DNA from: Coriaria nepalensis
Lineage: Eukaryota; Streptophyta; Magnoliopsida; Cucurbitales; Coriariaceae
NCBI GenBank assembly: GCA_027186245.1
Contig: CP114498.1
Coordinates: 6,455,501 to 6,519,500 of the forward strand
Length of the DNA stretch: 64,000 nt
Direction: 5' to 3'
Within the stretch, counting starts at the first letter, position 1, and each line of letters starts with the position of its first letter. The position numbers and the translations under genes are program-made. The notes beneath the pieces are model-generated. The model worked only from the letters and a program-made list of their open reading frames with translations. It did no database searches and was not told where the DNA came from. This document shows, piece after piece, positions 52,399 through 64,000 of this stretch.

Positions 52399-53500
52399 TT
52401 TGGAAGAGAAAAAGAACCTAATCGCAGTGTTAGATGGACTGTTTTAAGTCAAAACGAAGAAAACTCTGAATTTTTTGAGAAGATATAAGAAAGGCAAATA
52501 AATTCAGAAAAGAAAAAGAAAAGTAAAAAAAGAAAGATGAAATGATGGTGGAGAGATGATGATGAAGTGATTCTAAATGTATTGTGTCTCTCAAAAAGAG
52601 AAAAAGTTGAAAAGAAATTTGTGAAGCAGAGAAAGAAGGAAAAAAGCAGAGAGCAGGAGAAGAAGAGGAAGAGAAAGATTAGAAAAAGGGTGAGAGAAAA
52701 GAGAGGAAAGGAAATGTAAGGACGTGGAGAAGAAGCAACAAAGATATAAGAAACAAAAAAACGTCTGTTTGACCCTTTTTTATTTAATTTTAATTTCTAT
52801 TTTTATATATTATTTTTCTGACATACTACAAATTTTACTGTAGATTTATTAAGATTCCATCTACTGCACAGAGTAAATAACTCATAATTCCAAAGGATAA
52901 ATTTTATGTTAATTTGGTAATCATCAATGATTACTGCACAGAGTTAGATGTTGTTTTGCGGGTTTGGGGAGCTAAGTTTCCTCTTTTGCCATGCCAAAAT
53001 TAGCTCATTTTTCGGATTTTACCCATTCATATTTATTTAAAAATATTTAATGATTTTTTTTTTGAAATAAGGTAAAAAATTATTTTAAATAAACTTAAAT
53101 GATTTTATAAAGAATAAAATGAAATTTTCATCTTTTAACATTACGTTCCCATCAAAAATCCAAAAAGCAAAAAAAAAAAGACATTTTTGGAGGCTTTGCC
53201 AACTCATACACTCCATTTCTTGTGTTTCATCTTCTACCATCTCTCAATCTTGTAAGGATATTAGTCAAATATAACGATTGAATTGCACAGTATTGTCGTA
53301 ACATATTATCATGGAAGATCTCGTCATTCTCATCTCATATTTATTAAAAATCAATCTTATTTAAGAGTTTAAGTTAATAAATTTGGGAGATAATTGAATT
53401 AAGCATCTACTTAAACATATTTTTATAAAAAATCAAATAAAATCAAGATGCTCGTGAATCTTTCTTATTAGGGTAATGTAAAACCTAATCGATTATAGTT
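52399..53500. other. bHLH 5' leader and upstream DNA
   Basis: On the plus strand about 300 bp beyond the ATG is very purine-rich (GA/AAG; 52480-52750). It is therefore a CT-rich leader or promoter on the gene strand. Further on is AT-rich spacer with no ORF. Confidence 0.5.
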
Positions 53501-53617
53501 AAAATAACTCAGAATTACTTAGTCATTATTTCACTATTAGAAAGGAAAAGAAACGGGTTTAATTTTGATAATTAATTAGTATATTACTAAATTAATTAAA
53601 TAGAATTAATCAAATTT

Positions 53618-54030
53618 AAAAAGTTAAATAAGAAAATATTGATGATGAGATTATTAAGTATATGCTAAATTTTATTAATTGATTAATTATACTGTCATTT
53701 AGCTATACTAACTAGTCCAACCAAGAGTGACATTGTGTTAATTAATTAATTAATTAATTTGTGGCTGTAAATATTAATAATTAATTAATAGTTTTAAAAA
53801 TATTCGAATGGTTTAATTCTAGATGATGATATTAGTATTGAATAAGAAATTTTTATTGATGATGAAATTATCGAGTATATGATAAATTATATTAGTTAAT
53901 TAATTTTAATATTATGTAGCTCTACTAATTAAGTCTAACCAGACAATAATATTTTGTTAATTGATAATTAATTAATTAATTTGTAGCAATAAATATTAAT
54001 AGTTTTAAGAATATCCGAATGGTTTAATAA
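53618..54030. repeat. Diverged direct duplication, period about 218 bp
   Basis: The stretch from 53618 (AATAAGAAAATATTGATGATGA) to about 53816 is repeated from about 53836 to 54030. Shared landmarks in order are GATGATGA, a TATATG word, an AGCT.TACTAA word, (TTAA)n, GTAAATATTAATA-like sequence and AATATTCGAATGGTTTAAT (AATATCCGAATGGTTTAAT in copy two). It is AT-rich and non-coding. Confidence 0.75.
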
Positions 54031-55986
54031 GAATCAGTATGTCACTAAGAGTTAATAAGCCAAATCGAAACTCGAGAATTAAGCTCAAATTGTTTGTTAA
54101 AGAGTTAACGAGAGTCCAAAGGAAGAACATATCACCCTAACCGACCACTAGGAGCAACAACTAACAATTAAATTGGTTGAACTAGCGCCTAAGAGGGCGA
54201 GAAAGAGAGCTTTTTTTCTTTTAGTTAAAATTCAAATAATTCATGAGTTAAAATACCTTAAAACTTAAAAAAAAGATTTGGGTTTTGAATTTATAAGATT
54301 AAATCCGAAATATTTGGACAATTTATTCTTTATTTGTAGAATTTGAGGTTGAACTATGATAAGAAGACATAAGTCGAAGTTAAACTATGATAAGAAGACA
54401 TAATTATAAGAGCACAACAAACAAATACGTTTCCAAATCCTTTAGGTAATATATAGTTTCCTCTTTTACATTTTATGATTTATCATTTTAATAGCATGAT
54501 GATCTTGATTTTGGAGATTTTTTCTACCGATGATCCCATAAGAAAAATTTTAGAATCTATTTCGATTGTTAAGTCGCCCATAAAATAACAAGAAGAACCG
54601 AATATTTTTTGTATATTACAAAATGCTTATTAATAATTGATCCATAAAAAAATTTATCTTTTTTTATCTTCATAAAAATAAAAACATCATTCTGTATCGA
54701 TATTGGAGATGAAGAGCATAGTAAATATATAATCTATGAGTTAATTTCTCACAAATTTCATGAAATATCAATTATAATTACAGTACTTAAAAAAGCTCGA
54801 AGTTATCACAAAATATGAACAGAGAAAAATATCACATCACCAAACAAAGAAAAGGTGAGGTCGATCGAAGAAATGCTTAATGCTTATTAAGTATTGCATG
54901 AAACCAATTAACCTTCATTTCTATATATTTGTATATACATTTACAATCATGATTTAGTACTCCTTATATTTAAAGAAAACTAATTAATCAACTGCTATCC
55001 AACTCTTATTCATAGTTCACACTACATTAATTAATCTTGTATTAAATACCAAACTATATGATATATATATACACACATAAGTTATGAAGATAAAATTTCG
55101 CCACCGCCCATATGAAATTATTAAATTAGGATTTAAACTTTCGAGATGCCAAACACAGTACGTCGAAAGGCGCATTATAATATAATATATGATGAAAATC
55201 TGATGAATTACTTCATTTTATGTAAATATGGTGCCTTTAGAGACTTAGAGAGCAGTTTATACATCTAACGTGACCTTCAATCATTATTGATGCACACATT
55301 CAAATGCACCACCCTTCTTTTTCTAACATATATATCTTTGTTTGGCTGCTTCTTTTATTTACATGCATACGTGTTCGTTTATGATTTTTCATGGGCACAG
55401 ATCCCTAGATTAAGTACAGTTTTCTATTACAAATTGTTATCTTTTGGTTATAAAGAATGTTGTGGAAGTAAGTCTGTCGAATCTGAGGAGAGTAACAAGT
55501 GGGGGGGGGGGGGGGGAAGAAGAAGAGTATTTCAAGGACAGATGGATTAATCATTTGTTGACGTCGTATTGTTTGCTTTCTTACTTGTTTGATTGATTGC
55601 GAGCTGCGTAGTTGTTGGATGTGTCAGTTTCTTACTTCTCGAAAATCCCTCCCTTCCCCCTTAATTTCTTATAAAAAAACCTTTTCTTTTTTTTTCCCCC
55701 CCCCCATATCATATAGTTTTAGATTCTCTTCACGCCACCTTCATTTGGTTGGCTTCTCTTGTCTTCACGATACAAATTAGTACTGTCATAATTCAAATTC
55801 AATAGCTGGTACTATTTGGCAGACCATCATTCTTAATGAAATCCTCATGAGTTTGAGTTCATTAAGAGATTTTTATTATTTTTTATGGGTCAATTAAGTT
55901 AATAACTTAATGCTTGCTGCTTATGGCCTGAGACATGTTAACTTATCACATTATTTCTTACTGGAAATTTCAACTACTCCGAATTG
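54031..55986. other. AT-rich intergenic DNA
   Basis: No gene is supported. It contains a run of 16 G at 55501-55516, a T/C-run at 55686-55706 and short AT repeats. The ORFs near 55287-55780 have no recognisable content. Confidence 0.45.
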
Positions 55987-55991
55987 AACTC
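55987..55991. other. Left target-site duplication of copia-3 (AACTC)
   Basis: AACTC directly left of the LTR end recurs directly right of the other LTR (60853-60857). Confidence 0.7.
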
Positions 55992-56195
55992 GGTAAACTG
56001 TACGATCATCATAATTAAGAGGGAAATCAAAAGAGAGAGAATGTGTAGAAAGAGAAAAATATTCATTCTATTTAGTAAAGTTTATATTTCTGCAGTTAAA
56101 TAAGAAAATTAAGCTAATAACTATGTTAACAAAATCACGTGTATAAGTTAACAGATTCACGTGTATAAGTTAACCAATTCATTAACTTACTAATA
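55992..56195 (-). repeat. 3' LTR of copia-3
   Basis: It matches 60650-60852 over its length (for example AGAGAGAGAATGTGTAGAAA in both). Its outer end is mutated: GG where the other copy has TG. Confidence 0.88.
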
Positions 56196-56209
56196 TTTCC
56201 CCTCAAGCT
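56196..56209 (-). other. Polypurine tract of copia-3
   Basis: AGCTTGAGGGGAAA on the minus strand, directly in front of the 3' LTR. Confidence 0.7.
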
Positions 56210-59200
56210 GGTGGATGATAGAGATCCAAATTCCCCAGCTTGGATATGAGGAAAGAAAGTTGTTGTTGTCCCAAGGCTTTAGTTAAGAGATCAGTCGGTT
56301 GATCTATTGTACAAATAGAGTAGGACTTAAGGAGACCAAGCTGGATCTTCTCTCACACAAAGTGTCAATCAATGTCGATATGCTTCGTACACTAATGGAA
56401 GACGGGATTCAAGGCTATTTGATGTGCAGAGCTACTATCACAATATAATAGCATCAGAAGGGAGCAAGAAACCGAAAGATCATGAAGTAAACTTAATATC
56501 CAAGTGACTTCACAGGTTGTAGTTGCCATGGCCCGATACTCAGCCTCGGCAAAAGATCTAGACACCGTAGACTATTTTTTGATTTTCCATGAAATGAGGA
56601 AACCCTCGAGAAGAACACAATACTGGTTATTGATTTACGAGTCATGGGACAAGTTGCCTAATCGGAATTGTAGAAAGCAGAGAGCTATAATGTACCGTAA
56701 GAGCTAAAGAATAAACCGTGGCCTGGTCGAAGCTTAACATACCTCAAAACCTTCAAGGCAACATCCATATGTGACTGCTTCGGTTTATGCATGTGTTGGC
56801 TAAGGAGCTGAACAAGAAAACTCAAATCTAGGTGAGTTGAAGTCAGATAAATCAACCGACCAACTAATCGCTCATAAATGCTGGGATTAGCAAGTAAAAC
56901 ATCATCTTTATGTAGACCAGTAGATGAATCGAATTCCAAAGAGGTGAGTTTGACATTATGATCCATAGGAACGAGAGAGGGCTTTGAGCCAAGAAGTCCA
57001 GACTCACTGATCTACTCTAATGTATATTTTCGTTGGTTGATACAAATACCTGAACTGTTTCGAAGAAATTCCACGCCAAGAAAAAACAGCAAGCACCCCA
57101 AATCCTTGATCTTAACTTTGGAACATATGAAAATCTTGGCTTTGGCAATTTCCAACTCATTATCTCATGTTAACATAATATCATCAACTTATAGAAGCAA
57201 CACCAGTATGGATGTTGACTGCTACTTGATAAAAAGAGGAATGGTCTGCATTTGACTGTTTAAAACCACCCTCCAACAATGCATTTTTAAAAGTCACATT
57301 CCATTGTCTTGAGCCTTACTTCAAGCCATATAGGGACTTCGTTAACCGGCGAACTCTAGACTCCCTCTTCTAACCGTACCCCCTAGGGCAATGCCATATA
57401 AACTTCCTCATCCAAAAAACCATTAATAAATGCATTATATACATCTAATTGATATAGAGGCCACTTTATAATAGCAGTTATAACAACAACAGTTCAAAAA
57501 GTGACCATTTTGACAACGAGACTGAATGTTTCAGTAAAATCAATCTCTTCTTTTTTATTGAATCCCTTGGCTACCAAACGAGCCTTAAACCGTTCTATGG
57601 AATTATCATCCCTCAATTTGATTTTGTATACCCAAGACATCCAATAGCTTTTTCCCATATGGTAATGGAACTAGCTCTTAAGTACCATTAGATTAAAATG
57701 CATAAATTTCAGTATTCATAGCTTCTATCCATCTACTATTAGTGATTGCTTGAGATAAGAGTTTGGTTCAACACAAGAATCTAAAGAAGATAAGAAGCAT
57801 TTATAGGGTATGAACAGACTTGAGTATGAGACATGATTTGAGATAGGGAATTGAGAAGTTGCATTGGAGTGAGGAAGAGTAGGACATACATAATCAGATG
57901 ACCGGATTGGAAGATAAGTAGCTCTAGAAGACCTGCGAATAGAAGATAGAGGAGGAACAACACTAGAAATAAGAATATCAACCGAAGAGATATCAGTATG
58001 GGAAAGATCTTGAGCAACATCATGAGATAAATCAGGAATGGTAGAGATAGACAATGGTTCATCATAATCAGTAGTCTCATGAAAAGGAAACATACAGGGG
58101 GTTCAGAGATACTAGCATCATGATATGGAAAGATGGTTTCATGAAATATAACTTCTCTACTCATAGACAACATTTGAGATTCTAGGTTTAGTACAATATA
58201 ACCTTTTTGAGTTAGGGAGTATCCAAATGCTCGTAAGTGGGACAAAATGGGAGGCTTTTTATATAGCATTTCAAAAGGTGAAATGATGTTAAGGAGAGAG
58301 GATGAAGGTCTGTTAAGAATGTAAGTGGTTGCAGTGATGCACTCTCCCCAAAACTTAGCAGGTATATTAGATTATATCTTAAGAGCCCGAGCTATATCAA
58401 GCAAATGTCTCTGTTTACGTTCAACTATCCCATTTTGCTATGGGGTGTATATGCATGAGCTTTGATATATTATTCCTAAAGAAGAGAGAAAAGCTTGACA
58501 TTCATGACTGAAAAATTCTGAACCATTGTCTATTCTAAGCTGTTTAACATGTCTGTTAAACTATTTATGACCCATGAGAATGAAGGATTTTAGCAAGGGA
58601 AAAACATCTTATTTAGTATGCGTGAGATGTGTCCATGTAGCTCTAGAATAGTCATCAACTATTGTAAGAAAAAAAGTGAAAACCATTTCTTGAAGGAGTT
58701 TTATATAGGCCCCATCTGTCCATATGTAGGAAGTGAAAGGGTGTTGTAGCACGAGTATGACTAAGAGGAAATTGTGTTCTAGCTTGTTTTGCTTGTGGAC
58801 AAAATAAAGCATTATTTTATTCCATTAGAATTTAGAAAACCTTTCAAAAAAGGGATACATTGGAGTTTTGAAGGAGAAGCATGACCAAGACGTGCATGTC
58901 AAATACAAGTATTATAATCATTCCTAGAAGTAAAAACTTGATTACAAGCGATTGACTTAAGAATAGACAGACTCAACAAAAGTTTAGAATTATTCAAAGA
59001 AGAAATAAAGCAGTATAAGCCTTGTTGTTTTTTACCAATCCCCAACACTTTCGAGTTAAAAGATCCTGAAAGATGCAAATAATGGGATAAAATGTCACAA
59101 AAAAGTTGCAATCAGAGGTGAGCCTTGGAACTAAGAGAAGATTGAATTTGAATCGTGGAACATATAACACTTCTTTCAATGTTAAAGAAGGTGAGAGTGA

Positions 59201-60649
59201 AATAGAACCTAAATAAGTGAAATGTGGTGTGTGACCATTAGGTAAAATCACTGAAGAATTTAAATCAGAAGCACACTAAGTAGGTGAAATAAAAGCATTA
59301 AAATCATAGGTCATGTGAGTTGCTGCTCCAGTGTCTATTATCCAAGAACTAGAAGGTAATGAGCTAAGTAAACAACGATTCATATCGGTTACATTTGCAA
59401 CATGAGCAATTGGAGTAGTAGTATCTTGTTTGATCATCTTGAGCACCTAGTCATGTTGTTTAGATGTCAAATGATTGGTTGTAACTTACTCTTGCTCAGA
59501 TTGTGCTTCGTGCGCAGACTCAACAGAAGCATTAGTTGCAATAGCATTATTAGCAAGATGTTGTTTAGGCTTTGAATTTCTAGACCTGTAACCAGACGGA
59601 TAACCAATAAGCTTATAGCAATTCTCCTTACGATGTCCTCCAATGTGGCAATGCTTACATTCTATCTTTTTAGGATATCTAGTATTAACAGATCCTTATT
59701 TATGATAGTTTCCCTTTCCAAAGTTACCAGAATTGTTGCTATATATGGCTGTGGTTTCAATAATACCATAATTCTTAGATGAGATTACTCTGTTACTTTC
59801 TTCAGCATTAATCATAGCAAAGGCTACATTTACTATAGGTGATGGTTTGATGATCAGTATTTGACTTCACATTGCTCCATAACTCTCATTTAAGCTCATT
59901 AGATATTGAATTAACCTTTGATTTTGTTCAAATTGCTTAAAAGCAGTAGAGAAAGTGCACTCACATGACGGAGGAATGGAGAGAGTAGCATACTCATTCC
60001 AAAGTCCTTTCAATTTGAAATAGTACATAGCAAGAGACATATTACCTTGATGGAAGGTAATGATTTCTTTCTAAAGTAAATAAATCGTAGATCCATTAAT
60101 TCTATTAAATCTCTCTTTCAAGTCAAACCACATATCCTTAGCTTTTGATGCAAACACTACATCACTAGTTAACTCTCCAGAAATCGAGTTAAGAATCCAA
60201 GAAGAGATCATTGCATTACATATGTCCCAAGCAATGTAATAAGGCGATTCAATTTCAGGTTAAACATATTGACCTGTAACGAATCCAAGCTTGTTCTTTG
60301 ATATCAAGGCTAAGCGCATTAATTTGCTCCATATATCGTAATTTCACTTCCTACAAGCTTGTTTGACACAAGAACGAGCCATGGAGTGTCAAACGGATGA
60401 AGGTACAATGGACTGCTGAAATTAATTTGTGAAAGAAGAGCTAGATATAGATTAGGAGGCATGAAATCCTTTTGAATGACATTAGCTGCTGAATCAAAAA
60501 GATTATGTAAAGAGTTTTCGTCTGTCATCGTGAATTAAGGAAAAAAGGAAGAAATATCTATGAATCTTCCAAGATGAATCAAAACAAAGCATAGAGGTGA
60601 ATTAAATTGAAGTTGAATTCAAGAATTTAATATAACTGTTTTGATATCA

Positions 60650-60852
60650 TGTAAATTGTACTATCATAGTAATTGAGAGGGAAAATAAAAGAGAGAGAAT
60701 GTGTAGAAAGAGAAAAATATTCATTCTATTTAGTAAAGTTTATATCTCTACAGTTAAATAGAAAAACTAAGCTAACAACTATACCAATGGAATCACGTGC
60801 ATAAGCTAACAGACTCAATTGTATAAGCTAACCAGTTCATTAACTACTAATA
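60650..60852 (-). repeat. 5' LTR of copia-3
   Basis: It is bounded by the primer site at 60649 and by AACTC at 60853-60857. The gene-strand start reads TATTAG rather than TGTTAG in both LTR copies. Confidence 0.88.
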
Positions 60853-60857
60853 AACTC
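60853..60857. other. Right target-site duplication of copia-3 (AACTC)
   Basis: Identical to 55987-55991. Confidence 0.7.
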
Positions 60858-63442
60858 CTCTCAAGTAGAATATGGTCCTATTTCTTACCATTTCATTATA
60901 AATTTTAACAATTTTATATTTATAAGATAATGGCAAGGAGTCTTATCCAACTTAATCGACACTTGAAACGTCATGTATGTGGTAAAAATTCCTAAATTGC
61001 GTAGGAAAAAACGTTGGCACTTTTTGTCTTACGGACCGAACTGTTTCCCTGAAGAATAATGGGCATTGTCAGAGCAGAAAAAATATAATAAAAGGCTGTG
61101 TGGTAGTGTAGGGGTTAACATGTTTGTAGTGGCATCAGGGAATCTAGGCTTATGCCCTTCACTAGATTAAATATGTTGAGCTGACCAAGTAGGGAATATA
61201 CATATAATTAACTATGGCTACCTTGGGATGCTACAAAAACACAGAACCTTCCCTGACCATAATTTTCTAACCAATGTTATTAATCCTTCAAAATCCACAT
61301 CTAAATGATTAATTTGGACCAGGAGAGTAGACGCATGATGAAGTTTTACTACATAAAATGTCACAAATTAATCACTACTCTTGATACTATATATATACAT
61401 GTATATATATATATATATATACATGTATATATATATATATATATAATCCTAAAAAAAAAGGTTAAATCCAATAAGACTAATACAATAAGAACCTCAAAAA
61501 CTTATTCAAGTCTCGTATCAATCGTTAACTCTTGACATAACTTTAATTAACTCAATGGAAATAAATAAATATATATATTCCAGCAGACAAAACGATAGAG
61601 GAGCAGTTACTAGAAAGCATATAACAGGCAAAATTCCTGATTTTACGATTAAATTTCATGTCTACATACATTAGTATATAAGATAACCTAAAGTTACTTT
61701 CTATTCCTTCATTAAATTACATTTTGTAAATTTAATATTGTATTATAGAAGAGTTAAGTGGAGTGCAACAATATTTTTTATGCACCCGCTGTTCGGGTTG
61801 ACCTTGTCATTGTGGAACACGATCATCTTTTTTCTAACAAAAGTTCTTACGGACAATATAATATATCAAATGTTTAAAATATTTTTTTTGGGAAATGTAT
61901 ATAAAAAAAATAAGTTAATGAAAATTTCAATCTTTATATAAACAATAGTTCTTTGATTACATCCACATCATGGACGGTGTTTAATAGTAATTATATTAAT
62001 TCACTATAATAAAGTAAGGTTGTCGTCTTCTTCTTTTTTTCCTTACAAAATTAGTGCATGATTTTGTCGTAGGAAATTTTTACGAATACGATGAACTGGA
62101 AATTTGATCACGTACGGCACCTATCTAATCGTTTCTGCCGCGTAAGAGGTCGATTCAGTTATTTGAAATGGAGAGAAATTTCAAATTAGATTTGATTAAG
62201 ATGTTACATGTGCACAGGCATGCATTATGTCTCAGGTTATTTAACAATTTGATAAAACTACGTACAGACGGACTTCACTTTTCACACTTCATACAGACCG
62301 GTCAGTGTTTTCAGAAACAAGGTCTCTTGTTTTCTAGGTCCAAGAAGGCATTGTTTTGCTAATAAGGCCCATAGATCATCAGAACCCAGATATGCTTTTG
62401 CTATATATATGTACATGTGTGTGTATATATATAAGTGCGTTTAAGTAATAAGCGCTCCAGGCAATACAAAATCATTACAGTGGAGAACCCCATTTCTTTT
62501 TCACATCCGATATGGGTGAACCATCGTGTAGTAATGAATATATTATCTCTCTCTCTCTCTCTATATATATGTACAGGAAATGTGTTGTACAAACGAGGTC
62601 AAGTTGATATATACGTTTCATGTAAAAATGATAAGAGAGTGAAGGAATTGACAGAATGAATAATAACGATTTTATGAAATAATATTACGTGATTTTATAC
62701 AGTGGAACTTAAAGTAACTGATGAAAGTTTAAAACCATTTTTGGTTAAAAAAAAAAAGCGAGCAAGTTCTATTTTGGGTATATAGTTCAAGTTGTCCTAG
62801 TAGTTCGGCTAAGTCGATTGGCCATTGTTCAAGAACAGATAAGAAGATAGTAATATATGGGCTGTAGGTTGATGAACATATTAGATTCAAAACATGAAAC
62901 TGAATAAGCGACAAAAAATGTAAATAAGCGTATCTGTGAATTAGCTGTAGCTTACTGAACAAACGTTTAACTATCCAAAACGTTTAAAATCTATTTCTTT
63001 CCTTGACGGGCTCTCGATAGAATAAGATGTTAGGATTATCGAGTAGAGAGGAGGACTTAATGTAATAACTATTAAGTGGTCTCTCCCCTTACATGCTGAC
63101 AATTAACCTGAGTCTTATGAGAGCACTGAGGATGAAGGAAAAAAAAATCAGTTCAAGATTCACAAGAGCAAGCTACGAGCTTTAAACAACAATCTTAAGC
63201 ATTCACGAGAGCAAATAACGAGTTTTGGATGAATCAATAAACAAAGAGGGGTTTTTATCAGAGCAAAAATCCAAGCTCTATTGACTCTACAAAAAAGAGT
63301 TTATCGTTTATTTACAAAAGTTTGAAAATTGAAGAAATATGAGCTCTTTCAACTGTAAGGAGGAGATTGAAAACTCTTTAGAAAATTTTTTTTTTTTTGA
63401 AGCAATTAATTGCAATTCACCACCAAAACCTTCGAGAAAGAG
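60858..63442. other. AT-rich intergenic DNA
   Basis: No gene is supported. Notable are a (TA)n tract with two ACATGT interruptions at 61389-61444, a (CT)n tract at 62544-62562 and A-runs at 62746-62757 and 63139-63147. Several 60-90 codon ORFs have no recognisable product. Confidence 0.45.
61389..61444. repeat. Palindromic (TA)n microsatellite with ACATGT spacers
   Basis: TATATATA tracts are separated by ACATGTATA at 61398 and again at 61421. The whole is close to self-complementary and could extrude a cruciform. Confidence 0.85.
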
Positions 63443-63787
63443 TGTTAGAAATAGAAGTTTTTGTTAGTGATCAATTAAAGTTGTCACTAGTTGACTTTTG
63501 TTTACTCATATCTTTATCTTATATTAGCTTTACTTGAAAAGAAAGATTAGCTTGTCCTAGTATTTAAGATTCTCACAAGTATGGGATCTGTAAGAGAGGT
63601 GGTAGAGTATTGAAGAGTATAGCTACAGCATGAAAGTAGTTGTACTTTGTAACCATCATTATCGAAAATCATTGAATTTTTGCGTATTGACTGTCTTGGA
63701 GTTGATAAGTATGAGTTGAATTCTAGTGTGCCACTTTTGATCGAAATTTCAACCTCAGGTAAATATTGAAACCTCTGGTGGCAGAGT
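63443..63787 (+). mobile_element. Possible copia-type LTR end
   Basis: The stretch starts TGTTAGAAATAGAAG, typical of copia LTR starts. It has an AT-rich, promoter-like middle with TTGTAACCATCATTATCG, and is followed at 63776 by TGGTGGCAGAG, which resembles a degraded TGGTATCAGAGC primer site. No matching LTR or polyprotein is visible before the window ends at 64000, so this remains tentative. Confidence 0.3.
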
Positions 63788-64000
63788 ATGCGGGATGAAC
63801 ATTAGAGGTTGAGGGAACCGCATGTAAGAGATTAGGTTTTGATGAGACAATAGCTGAAACAACGCTTCTTTCCCAATTAGTATATGTAGATGTTGAATAG
63901 ATCTACTCTTGACAAACAAGAGGAGTTCAATTCATCGTAGAAAGATATTTATGGACAGGTGTCAAGTGAATGAAGGTGCTTATATTATGATCATAGGAAG

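Larger units (their letters stand above)
55992..60852 (-). mobile_element. Decayed full-length Ty1/copia retrotransposon (copia-3)
   Basis: Two LTRs of about 204 bp (55992-56195 and 60650-60852) with AACTC target-site duplications bound a minus-strand element of 4861 bp. Read from right to left: primer site TGATATCAAAAC (60649-60638) directly after the 5' LTR; gag from 60528 (LYLHPFDTPWLVLVSNKL); an intact CCHC knuckle (59659-59618, C-x2-C-x4-H-x4-C); a pre-integrase segment (59250-59000); integrase (about 58860-58400, VDDYSRATW and LRIDNGSEF); a linker (58270-57730); RT (about 57650-56750, where the catalytic Tyr codon of the YVDD box near 57190 is now TAA); and RNase H (about 56680-56210, KHIDIDWHFV). 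The purine tract AGCTTGAGGGGAAA borders the 3' LTR. Many stops break the polyprotein, so it is inactive. Confidence 0.9.

Noticed and set aside
61095..61160. tRNA-like A-box (TGGTAGTGTAGGGGTTAAC) suggesting a tRNA or SINE
   Set aside because: No acceptable B box or cloverleaf follows and no tail or target duplication was seen.

Overview
This is a 64-kb piece of nuclear DNA from a flowering plant, almost certainly a eudicot. The evidence is GT-AG split genes encoding plant-only families (a KIN-12 phragmoplast kinesin, a subfamily XII bHLH factor, a phytocystatin), long AT-rich intergenic DNA, and decayed Ty1/copia elements. The general look recalls a rosid, perhaps a cucurbit, but nothing here tests that.

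Layout, left to right. 1-360: remnant of a LINE reverse transcriptase (minus strand). 2658-6450 (+): five-exon gene for a 992-residue acidic protein with one N-terminal C2H2 zinc finger. 7092-7163 (-): tRNA-Glu(TTC). 7799-12802 (-): twelve-exon gene for the COPII coat protein SEC23 (777 aa). 14533-16675 (-): five-exon gene for 40S ribosomal protein S8 (222 aa), with a telo-box and site II elements upstream. 17-22.4 kb: gene-poor, with an LTR-like remnant, a short-repeat ORF region and a broken hAT transposase. 22481-22903 (-): intronless secreted phytocystatin. 24.7-27.7 kb (+): truncated copia element. 30.2-31.3 kb: TCGA-rich repeat block. 32716-39397 (+): sixteen-exon KIN-12/PAKRP1-type kinesin (1266 aa) with one GC-AG intron and an MSA-like site upstream. 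41.5-42.7 kb (-): broken caulimovirid-like reverse transcriptase/RNase H, an endogenous pararetrovirus fossil. 44438-47941 (+): decayed copia element with very short LTRs. 50203-52398 (-): seven-exon bHLH gene (538 aa). 55992-60852 (-): decayed copia element with paired LTRs and a 5-bp target-site duplication. 60.9-64 kb: AT-rich DNA and a possible LTR end.

The genes do not form a pathway or cluster. They are ordinary, separately transcribed housekeeping or regulatory genes: secretion, translation, cytokinesis, transcription and protease inhibition. The accessory content is transposons and repeats. All intron-exon joins given for the five split genes were checked by hand for splice dinucleotides and reading phase, and each gives one continuous frame. 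I found no CRISPR array, operon or defence-type cassette, and no convincing new multi-gene system. The most useful oddities are the pararetroviral fossil, the GC-AG kinesin intron, the tandem duplication in the zinc-finger protein, the TCGA repeat block and the cis-element patterns upstream of RPS8 and the kinesin.
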